This document shows positions 6,484-12,168 of a stretch of DNA of 12,168 bases, piece by piece. Made by a program: the position numbers and the translations under genes. The notes beneath the pieces were generated by a model. It was not told the origin of the DNA. It searched no databases and worked only from the letters and a program-made list of their open reading frames with translations. This DNA is from PALSA-911 sp043742865 (GTDB lineage: Bacteria; Pseudomonadota; Alphaproteobacteria; Acetobacterales; Acetobacteraceae): positions 1 through 12,168 of the forward strand of contig JAYTXR010000115.1 of NCBI GenBank assembly GCA_043742865.1. The letters are read 5' to 3'. The number at the start of each line of letters is the position of its first letter. Position 1 is the first letter of the stretch.

Positions 6484-6936
6484 ATGACCGGCTTGTATTT
6501 CGAGGAATTCACCGAGGGTCAGGTGTTCGAGCACGCGATCACCCGCACCGTCACGGAAATGGACAACGTGCTGTTCACCGCGCTGACACACAACCCGCAA
6601 CCGCTGCATCTGGACGAGGAATTTGCCAAAAAGACCGAGTTCGGCCAGCGCATCGTCAATTCGCTGTTTACCCTTGGACTGATGATCGGGATTTCGGTCG
6701 GCGATACCACCCTCGGCACCACGATCGCCAATCTGGGCATGACCGATGTCGCGTTTCCCAAGCCGGTGTTTCACGGCGACACGTTACGGATGAAATCGAT
6801 CGTCCGGAAACTGCGCGCCAGCAAGTCACGCCCGCAAGCCGGCGTGGTGGAGTTCGAGCACCAGGCGCATAATCAGCGCGGCGAACTGGTGGCGAGCTGC
6901 CTGCGCTCGGCGTTCATGAAGCGCCGGCCGGGGTAG
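6484..6936 (+). CDS. MaoC-like hot-dog dehydratase/hydratase
   Basis: MaoC-like proteins hydrate or dehydrate acyl-CoA thioesters such as enoyl-CoA or mesaconyl-type CoA esters. The 150-residue product has the single hot-dog domain length. Its active-site segment is ALTHNPQPLHLDEEFA (33-48), with the catalytic histidine at 42. In classical R-specific enoyl-CoA hydratases the partner residue is Asp; here the aligned position is Asn37. I recall other MaoC subgroups with N-x-x-P-L-H, often near CitE-like lyases, so this may be a normal subgroup trait. Further family stretches are FGQRIVNSLFTLGLMIGISV (53-72) and FPKPVFHGDTL (91-101). I chose the ATG at 6484, preceded at 8 bases by AAGGAG (6470-6475); an earlier in-frame ATG at 6427 lies in the palindromic repeat. 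The gene stands alone here, and its 3' end overlaps the convergent cytochrome c gene by 23 bp. Confidence 0.88.
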   Translation: MTGLYFEEFTEGQVFEHAITRTVTEMDNVLFTALTHNPQPLHLDEEFAKKTEFGQRIVNSLFTLGLMIGISVGDTTLGTTIANLGMTDVAFPKPVFHGDTLRMKSIVRKLRASKSRPQAGVVEFEHQAHNQRGELVASCLRSAFMKRRPG

Positions 6937-7492
6937 CCCGCGCGCGCAGCCCGGCCGCCTGGCAATCGGGCGGGAAGGTCCAGTCCGCCCGCTCCGCACC
7001 GGCCGGCATGCCGGCCTGCCCGGGATTGCGCATGGCCTGCAGGACGCGCAAGCCAATTGGCCAGCGCGCCTTGATGAAGGCGATTACCGCCAGGATCTCA
7101 CGGTCGACAAGCACCGCCCTGAAGGCCGGCATGGCCGAAGACCTGGTCGCCGCCACCCCGGCGAAATTTCCTTCCTTTATCATGGTGAATAGCGCCGCAT
7201 CCGAATGCTGCCAGGTGTGGCCGGTTTGATCCTGCGCCGGCGCGCGCCGGCCAGCATAGGCATCGGCCAGCTGCCAGAGCGGCTGGCCCTGAAGATAGCG
7301 TCCATGGCAAGACGCGCATTGCGTCATGTATAACTGTTTTCCCTGCGTCACGGTCACGCCATCGCCGGCGTCGGCGAATGGCCACGCGCGGGTCGCGACC
7401 ATCGCCGTGGCTGTCAGCAGCAGAATGACCGCGGCCAGGGCGATCCCCGACCGCCAGCGATGTCGGGTGTCCGGCCCGGCAACAGCGACCAT
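6914..7492 (-). CDS. Membrane-anchored class I cytochrome c
   Basis: The 192-residue protein has a short basic N-terminus, one hydrophobic segment at about 17-34 that serves as signal or anchor, and a periplasmic single-heme domain. The heme motif is CASCH (59-63). The likely axial methionine is M121 in SSAMPAF, with the usual helical ending EILAVIAFIKARWP (132-145). The hydrophobic segment lacks an obvious cleavage site, so I favour a membrane-tethered protein. The last 45 residues form an extra Pro/Ala-rich tail with one further cysteine (177). It lies 22 bp downstream of the multicopper oxidase gene on the same strand, so the two are probably one operon, with the cytochrome as possible electron donor or acceptor. 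The ATG at 7492 has only a weak GGGT upstream. The 3' end overlaps the convergent MaoC gene. Confidence 0.87.
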   Translation of the reverse strand: MVAVAGPDTRHRWRSGIALAAVILLLTATAMVATRAWPFADAGDGVTVTQGKQLYMTQCASCHGRYLQGQPLWQLADAYAGRRAPAQDQTGHTWQHSDAALFTMIKEGNFAGVAATRSSAMPAFRAVLVDREILAVIAFIKARWPIGLRVLQAMRNPGQAGMPAGAERADWTFPPDCQAAGLRARATPAGAS

Positions 7493-7514
7493 TACCCGAG
7501 TGACCGGCCGCGCT

Positions 7515-9125
7515 TTACGATTTTGGCAGCACGCGGATGGTTGCCATCATGCCGTTATCCTCATGGCCCAGAATATGGCAGTGATAGACGAAATCGCCGA
7601 TATCCGGGCCACGGAAATCCATCCGCACGGTCACGCTCGGATAGGGGCCCGTGCCGCTCCAGAACGGCACCTGGATCATGTCCAGGAACTGTCGCTGATC
7701 GGCCGGCACCGGCAACCCGTTCTGCTTCAGCAGCTTGAAGTGGATCTGGTGCATGTGGAACTCGTGGTGTTCCCCGCTTCGGTTCTCGATGGTCCAGTCT
7801 TCCGTCGATCCCTGGGTGGTGGTGATGGCCGGCGGGTTGGCCGGATCGAACAGCACCGGCGTCGCCCCGTCCACGGTGAGGAAGAAATTGGTCGGACTGG
7901 CGGGGTTGGTCGGATCGGATAGCACTTCGGAGAAATACAGCTTGCGGTTCGCCGACACGCGCTCGCGGTCCAGGCCCTCAAAACGCTGCGGCCACGGTGA
8001 CCCCGTATTCGACGAAATGACGGAAGTGTCGTCCGCCTCCGAGGTTTCCTGCAGCAGCGCCAGCGGGCGTTCGGGATCATAGTCGCCGCCCGGGCCGGTG
8101 TTGACGTATTGCGTCACCAGCACGGCCGTTCCCACGCTCGCGGGTGGGGTGTTGACGATGAATTCGGCGCGGCCGGCCGGCGGGATCAGGATATGCGTCA
8201 CGGTGACGATATGACCCCTTCGGCTGCCGTCCTGCGAGCCGGTCGGCACGCCGTCGAGCCCGACGATTTGAAGCGGCTGCGCAATGCCGTCGAAACGCAG
8301 TTGCAGGTCCATGATGGTGTCGGACGCGGCGTTAACGACCCGCCAAAGCTCCTGCCGGCCTGGCTTGGTGTGGAGGATCGCCGGCGCGTAGGCGGGGTAG
8401 GCGATCGGGACATAGTTCAGCGACACGTCCCACGCGGGAACCTGTTGGCCAACGACCGGCGCGGCGCCGACATTCTGGTCGCGGATCACCAGGATGCGCT
8501 CCCGCAGGCCGGCGACCGCCGGCTGCAAATGCTGGATGCCCTCGACGACGATGGCGCCCGATGCGCCGCCCAGCACAGCCCCATCGGCGATCCCGTGCAC
8601 GTGCGGATGATACCAATACAGACCGGGCGGCTCGTCGTTCGGAAACTGGAGGGCGTAATGGAAGGTTTGGCCGGAATTGATGATCGTGTGGATAACCTGA
8701 TCGCCATGACATTTCGGCGACGTGTTCGTGCCGTGAAAATGCATGTTGACCGAGGTTCCGGTCATCGTCTTGTCGCCGCACACATTCGATGCATCCGAGA
8801 CGATTTCGGTGGGCGAGCCCGGCGGCAAGGCTGGCACGTCGTTGGTCACGGTGACATCGAGCGTGTCGCCCGGCCGAACATGCAGCGTCGGCGATTCCAG
8901 GCCATCCGGGGTCTTGAAGCAGAACAACGTGCGCCCGACGCCGTCGACTGAGGTGACGTAGTGAAACACCACCTTCAGCACACCGTTCTGGCTATGCAGG
9001 TCCGGCGGGCGGGCGACGACGGCGCCGCTGTTCGGGCGCGGGCATGGATCGGCGGCGACGGCGTCCAGGGTGGCGATGGTGCAAAACGCGACGGTCAGGG
9101 ATAGGCCGAGGATCAGGCGCTGCAT
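7515..9125 (-). CDS. Secreted multicopper oxidase (laccase-like)
   Basis: Multicopper oxidases take single electrons from a substrate (phenols, metal ions) at a type 1 copper and reduce oxygen to water at a trinuclear centre. The 536-residue protein shows all four ligand motifs: MHFHGTN (128-134), WYHPHVHG (171-178), HHEFHMHQIHF (453-463) and YHCHILGHEDNGMM (514-527). The last holds the type 1 cysteine C516, H521 and axial M526. A Sec-type signal peptide covers about 1-25 with likely cleavage after AVA; there is no twin arginine, though many bacterial relatives use Tat. No Met-rich insert like that of CueO is seen, so copper-regulated cuprous oxidase activity is not indicated. The ATG at 9125 has AAGGA (9137-9133) 7 bases upstream; an in-frame ATG at 9149 is less likely. 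It precedes the cytochrome c gene. The physiological substrate is unknown. Confidence 0.93.
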   Translation of the reverse strand: MQRLILGLSLTVAFCTIATLDAVAADPCPRPNSGAVVARPPDLHSQNGVLKVVFHYVTSVDGVGRTLFCFKTPDGLESPTLHVRPGDTLDVTVTNDVPALPPGSPTEIVSDASNVCGDKTMTGTSVNMHFHGTNTSPKCHGDQVIHTIINSGQTFHYALQFPNDEPPGLYWYHPHVHGIADGAVLGGASGAIVVEGIQHLQPAVAGLRERILVIRDQNVGAAPVVGQQVPAWDVSLNYVPIAYPAYAPAILHTKPGRQELWRVVNAASDTIMDLQLRFDGIAQPLQIVGLDGVPTGSQDGSRRGHIVTVTHILIPPAGRAEFIVNTPPASVGTAVLVTQYVNTGPGGDYDPERPLALLQETSEADDTSVISSNTGSPWPQRFEGLDRERVSANRKLYFSEVLSDPTNPASPTNFFLTVDGATPVLFDPANPPAITTTQGSTEDWTIENRSGEHHEFHMHQIHFKLLKQNGLPVPADQRQFLDMIQVPFWSGTGPYPSVTVRMDFRGPDIGDFVYHCHILGHEDNGMMATIRVLPKS

Positions 9126-9157
9126 GACTCTTTCCTTCCTAGAGGGCATCCGGGATA

Positions 9158-9757
9158 ATGGCGGGCATGAACCGGGTTTGGATCGTCGGTGCGCTGCTTG
9201 GCGCGATTGTGCTGGCGGGCGAGATCGTCGGCCTGGCGCCCGCGACGGATCGGTCGCCCGCCGGTCCGAACCGCGCCAATTTCCCTACAAGGATCGCAGA
9301 GTCGGGCACAAGGTCCGCAGAATCGGGCGCGGCGCGGGCAGAACCCACGGCGGACCGCGCTGGAGAATGGGCCGCCCGCATCCTGGCGCGACCGCTGTTC
9401 TCGCCGACCCGCCGATCCGCCGAGGTTCGGGGAGCCCGAGCCGCCGGGCCTGCGGATCCACCCCGACTGTCCGGCATCCTGTGCTGGCCCGGCACCTGCT
9501 TCGCCATTTTCCAACCCGAGAAGGCACCGCAAGCGCTGGTGCTCGGCGAGGGGACCTCGCTGGATTCGTGGACGGTGCGAACAATTGCCGGCGACGGCGT
9601 CACTGTAAGCCGAGGTAACGAGCACCTGGTTTTGCGCCCGAGCTTCGTTGGCGCCAGTGGTATTGTTTCGATACCAATTCGGACTGTCGACCGGGCCCGT
9701 GACCCGTGGGGACGTCATTTTGCGCCGCTGAGCTATCTGGAACGGCGTCGCGAATGA
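9158..9757 (+). CDS. GspC-like bitopic membrane protein (tentative)
   Basis: The 199-residue protein has one N-terminal membrane segment (about 7-25) and a long Ala/Arg/Pro linker. A compact domain from about 72 on begins WAARILARPLFSPTRRS and continues PPRLSGILCW, ALVLGEGTSLDSWTVRTIAGDGVTVSRG and HLVLRPSF. This pattern resembles the homology region of type II secretion GspC/GspN proteins (RPLFSPSRRP, then V-x-x-G-E, then V-x-L). No other secretion gene is in the window, so it would be an orphan or an edge of a dispersed set. The linker contains a 21-bp imperfect tandem repeat (9290-9331) giving RIAESGT/RSAESGA. An in-frame ATG at 9167 is an alternative start. The gap to the divergent multicopper oxidase start is only 32 bp. 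Two cysteines (109 and 114) in SGILCWPGTCF might form a disulfide. The coding call is sound; the family call is tentative. Confidence 0.55.
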   Translation: MAGMNRVWIVGALLGAIVLAGEIVGLAPATDRSPAGPNRANFPTRIAESGTRSAESGAARAEPTADRAGEWAARILARPLFSPTRRSAEVRGARAAGPADPPRLSGILCWPGTCFAIFQPEKAPQALVLGEGTSLDSWTVRTIAGDGVTVSRGNEHLVLRPSFVGASGIVSIPIRTVDRARDPWGRHFAPLSYLERRRE

Positions 9758-9867
9758 TCTGACCGGAAGGTTCATGTCACGAGTATAACTTTTCTGCGCG
9801 GATGATTACAATGGATTGTGATCCGCTCATGCGATTGTGGTCCTGATTGGCTGTGTCGCGCCAGCCG

Positions 9868-10464
9868 CTACGCCGTCAGCCGCCGGATCAGCTCCGCTGC
9901 CGCCGGCGTTGCCCAGTCCGCCGCGCCCTCGGCGCGCGCGCGTTCGCGGCCGAGGCGATCGATGATCAGGGTCGTCGGGATGCCCCGCGCGCCCCAGGCC
10001 AGCCCCGCCGCGCCCTTGGGGTCTAGCAGGATCGGCAGCCCGGTTATGCCGCGCTCGGCGTAGAACGCCGTCACCTTCGCCAGCCCGCCACGGTCCGACG
10101 ACAGCGGCAGCACCGCGATGCCGTCGGGCGCCAGCCGGCGCGCCAGTGCGGCCAGCGCCGGGAGTTCCGCCACGCACGGCACGCACCAGCTCGCCCACAG
10201 ATTGACCACCATGCCGTGGCCCAGAAACTCCGCCAGCTGATGCGGGGTGCCGTTCTGATCAAGAAACGTAATCGCCGCCGGCGCGGCCGGCGGATCGGTG
10301 AGTAGGAGCACCTCGGCCAGACCCGGCAGAATTTCGCCCGCCAGCCTGTCGGCCGCAACCTGGGCGAAAGGCCGCTCCGCGGCGGGCAGTTTGCGCGCTG
10401 CCAGCCCCGCCGCTAGGGTCCCCGCCGTTGCCGCCAGCACGAAGCGGCGCGAAATCAGCTGCAT
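9868..10464 (-). CDS. TlpA-like periplasmic thiol-disulfide oxidoreductase with Tat signal
   Basis: TlpA/ResA-type thioredoxins reduce disulfides in the periplasm, typically in cytochrome c or copper-site maturation. The 198-residue protein begins MQLISRRFVLAATAGTLAAG; the SRRFVL motif plus a following hydrophobic stretch is a twin-arginine signal, with likely cleavage near PAAE (28-30). The thioredoxin fold carries the active site WCVPC (93-97) within VVNLWASWCVPCVAELPAL, and the cis-proline GIPTT at P163. I chose the ATG at 10464, with GGAGGG (10480-10475) about 10 bases upstream. Longer in-frame versions would run into argH and lack the signal at the terminus. It is divergent from argH, with only 33 bp between start codons. 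Specific partners are unknown; the c-type cytochrome and copper protein nearby are candidates, by inference only. Confidence 0.9.
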   Translation of the reverse strand: MQLISRRFVLAATAGTLAAGLAARKLPAAERPFAQVAADRLAGEILPGLAEVLLLTDPPAAPAAITFLDQNGTPHQLAEFLGHGMVVNLWASWCVPCVAELPALAALARRLAPDGIAVLPLSSDRGGLAKVTAFYAERGITGLPILLDPKGAAGLAWGARGIPTTLIIDRLGRERARAEGAADWATPAAAELIRRLTA

Positions 10465-10497
10465 TCCGAAATATCCCTCCCTGGAAAGACGACCGCT

Positions 10498-11907
10498 TTG
10501 AACGAGACCCCGACCCGGCGAAACGAGGCGGCCAATGTCCAGTGGGGTGGGCGCTTCGCCGCGGGTCCGTCGCTGATCATGCAGCAGATAAACGCCTCGA
10601 TCGGTTTCGACCGCAAGCTCTGGCGCCAGGACATTCGCGGTTCGCTGGCGCATGCGGTCATGCTGGCACGCATCGGGCTGATCACCGCCGAGGACGAAGC
10701 CGCCATCCGTGCCGGCCTAGCCGCGATCGCGGCGGAAATCGAGGCCGGAGATTTTGCATTCGACCCGGCACTCGAAGACATCCATATGAACATCGAGGCG
10801 CGGCTGACCGAGCGCATCGGGGAAGCGGGGAAACGGCTGCATACCGCGCGCAGCCGCAACGACCAGGTGGCGACTGATTTCCGCCTCTGGGTGCGCGACG
10901 CGATCGACGGCATTACCTCGCAGATCGAGGATCTGATGCGCGCGCTGGCCGAACAGGCCCAGGCGCACGCCGCCGATCCGATGCCCGGCTTCACCCATTT
11001 GCAGACCGCCCAGCCGGTGACGTTCGGCCATCATCTGCTGGCCTATGTGGAGATGCTGAACCGTGACCGCGGCCGGCTGGCCGATTGCCGGCGGCGGATG
11101 AACGAGAACCCGCTGGGCTCAGCCGCACTGGCCGGCACCAGTTTCCCGATCGACCGGGATTTGACCAGCCAGCAACTGGGTTTCGATCGTCCGACCGGCA
11201 ATTCGCTGGATGCGGTGTCGGACCGCGATTTCGCGCTGGAGTTCCTGTCCGCAGCGGCGATCTCGGCGATGCATCTGTCGCGTTTCGCGGAAGAAATCGT
11301 GATCTGGTGCAGCGCGCCGTTTCGCTTCATCCGCCTGACCGACGCCTTCACCACCGGCAGCTCGATCATGCCGCAAAAACGCAACCCGGACGCCGCCGAG
11401 TTGGTCCGCGCCAAGACCGGACGCATCAACGGTTCCCTGGTGGCGTTGCTGACCGTGATGAAAGGCCTGCCGCTGGCCTATGCCAAGGACATGCAGGAAG
11501 ACAAGGAACCGGTGTTCGACGCCGCCGAGGCCTGGACCCTGGTGCTGGCCGCCACCGCGGGCATGGTCCGCGATATGACCGCCAACACCCAGCGCATGCG
11601 CCAGTTCGCCGGCTCCGGCTTCGCCACCGCCACCGATCTGGCGGACTGGCTGGTGCGGATGCTGCATCTGCCATTTCGCACCGCGCACCATATCACCGGC
11701 CGGCTGGTGGCGGCGGCCGAGGCCAAGGGCGTTGATCTGGCGGATTTGTCACTGGCCGAGATGCAGGCGATCGAGCCCGGTATCGGCATGGACGTGTTTT
11801 CAGTGCTGACCGTGGAGGCCTCGGTCGCCTCGCGGACCAGCTATGGCGGCACCGCGCCCGCAAACGTGGCAGCCCAGGCCGCGCGCTGGCTGGCAGCTTT
11901 GGCATGA
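10498..11907 (+). CDS. argH: Argininosuccinate lyase
   Basis: ArgH cleaves argininosuccinate into arginine and fumarate, the last step of arginine synthesis, as a cytoplasmic homotetramer. The 469-residue length is normal. Seen motifs are WGGRF (16-20), HTARSRNDQVATDFRL (115-130), GFTHLQTAQPVTFGHH (164-179, with catalytic His167) and the fumarase/aspartase superfamily signature GSSIMPQKRNP (287-297). The start is a TTG at 10498, preceded 9 bases earlier by GGAAAG (10483-10488); no in-frame ATG precedes the WGGRF motif, so the rare start looks real. It is divergent from the TlpA-like gene, so any promoter must overlap the start of that gene. Its stop overlaps the start of the lipoprotein gene by ATGA. 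Identification is firm. Confidence 0.97.
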   Translation: MNETPTRRNEAANVQWGGRFAAGPSLIMQQINASIGFDRKLWRQDIRGSLAHAVMLARIGLITAEDEAAIRAGLAAIAAEIEAGDFAFDPALEDIHMNIEARLTERIGEAGKRLHTARSRNDQVATDFRLWVRDAIDGITSQIEDLMRALAEQAQAHAADPMPGFTHLQTAQPVTFGHHLLAYVEMLNRDRGRLADCRRRMNENPLGSAALAGTSFPIDRDLTSQQLGFDRPTGNSLDAVSDRDFALEFLSAAAISAMHLSRFAEEIVIWCSAPFRFIRLTDAFTTGSSIMPQKRNPDAAELVRAKTGRINGSLVALLTVMKGLPLAYAKDMQEDKEPVFDAAEAWTLVLAATAGMVRDMTANTQRMRQFAGSGFATATDLADWLVRMLHLPFRTAHHITGRLVAAAEAKGVDLADLSLAEMQAIEPGIGMDVFSVLTVEASVASRTSYGGTAPANVAAQAARWLAALA

Positions 11908-12071
11908 GGCCGGCCCTGCTGGCGCTGGCGCTGGTGCTGCCGCTGGCTGCCTGCGGCAAGAAAGGTCCGCCGAGCCCGCCCGGGCCGCCCGATCAGATCC
12001 TGTACCCTAAAATCGGCTATCCGAAACCAGAGCCGTTCCCGATTGCGCCGCTTCCGGTGCCGCGGCTGTAG
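11904..12071 (+). CDS. lptM: Small LptM-type lipoprotein
   Basis: This 55-residue protein has an N-terminal signal with a clear lipobox, LAAC, with the lipidated cysteine at 17, followed directly by GKKGPPSPPGPP. The CGKKGPP start and Pro-rich remainder match the short lipoprotein usually found between argH and lysA, now named LptM (YifL) and linked in E. coli to maturation of the LptD LPS translocon in the outer membrane. It is too short for many gene finders. The ATG lies in an ATGA overlap with the argH stop, so it is translationally coupled. The product would lie on the periplasmic side of a membrane. Family placement is good from the lipobox and gene order; function outside enteric bacteria is inferred. 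Confidence 0.82.
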   Translation: MRPALLALALVLPLAACGKKGPPSPPGPPDQILYPKIGYPKPEPFPIAPLPVPRL

Positions 12072-12127
12072 CGAAGGCGCGAGCCAATGCCAGCGGTGCT
12101 CTTGTGACCGCGCTATAGGGTCGGCAA

Positions 12128-12168
12128 ATGGATCACGCAGCGACGGTCCCAGAGATTCTTTCCGCCGA
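12128..12168 (+). CDS. lysA: Probable start of diaminopimelate decarboxylase LysA (cut by window edge)
   Basis: Only 13 codons are visible (MDHAATVPEILSA), so the name rests on position: lysA regularly follows argH and the small lipoprotein gene in Proteobacteria. The ATG at 12128 is supported by AGGG (12117-12120) 7 bases upstream. LysA would convert meso-diaminopimelate to lysine. The 56-bp gap from the lipoprotein stop suggests co-transcription, though a separate promoter is not excluded. Confidence 0.45.
   Translation, partial: MDHAATVPEILSA

Noticed and set aside
9758..9867. 110-bp AT-richer convergent gap with a short inverted repeat (ACAAT/ATTGT)
   Set aside because: No stable stem with a T-run, no RNA gene and no convincing ORF; I see nothing that can be named.
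12072..12127. Possible promoter or six-codon ORF before lysA
   Set aside because: TTGTGA lacks a -10 at correct spacing, and the tiny ORF has no supporting signal.

Overview
The window looks like a stretch of chromosome from a high-GC alphaproteobacterium. The evidence is an RpmJ (L36) of the 41-residue form without zinc-binding cysteines, the argH, small lipoprotein, probable lysA order with a TlpA-type thioredoxin gene divergent from argH, and a three-subunit GlcDEF glycolate oxidase. Acetobacteraceae or another Rhodospirillales family is my best guess, but no 16S or other lineage marker is present. There is no sign of phage, insertion sequence, CRISPR or tRNA genes. Coding density is very high and no gene-free stretch reaches 300 bases.

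Layout. Bases 1-4710 are read on the minus strand, in transcription order: a class I methyltransferase (3595-4710), rpmJ (3401-3526) with a good promoter and a probable terminator of its own, then a glycolate oxidase operon: glcD (1802-3247), glcE (534-1712), an unnamed 91-residue membrane protein (254-529) and glcF (1-254, running off the left edge). Bases 4759-6936 are on the plus strand: a 147-residue two-helix membrane protein, an lrgA/lrgB pair, and a MaoC-type hot-dog dehydratase preceded by two identical 14-base palindromes. A minus-strand pair follows: a secreted multicopper oxidase (7515-9125) and a membrane-anchored cytochrome c (6914-7492). A GspC-like bitopic membrane protein (9158-9757) is divergent from the oxidase. 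A Tat-exported TlpA-like thioredoxin (9868-10464, minus) is divergent from argH (10498-11907, plus). The argH gene overlaps a 55-residue lipoprotein gene (11904-12071) and is followed by the start of a probable lysA (12128 to the right edge).

How the genes may work together. GlcDEF oxidises glycolate to glyoxylate and passes electrons to the respiratory chain. The small membrane protein sits between glcE and glcF, 4 bp after one and overlapping the other by one base, so it is very likely made with the complex. LrgA/LrgB lies about 2 kb away; its plant relative PLGG1 is a chloroplast glycolate/glycerate carrier, so a role in glycolate or related organic acid transport is a reasonable but untested idea. 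The multicopper oxidase and cytochrome c probably form a periplasmic redox pair. I see no strong case for a wholly new system; the best leads are the membrane protein inside glcDEF, the nearby LrgAB pair, and the oxidase/cytochrome pair.
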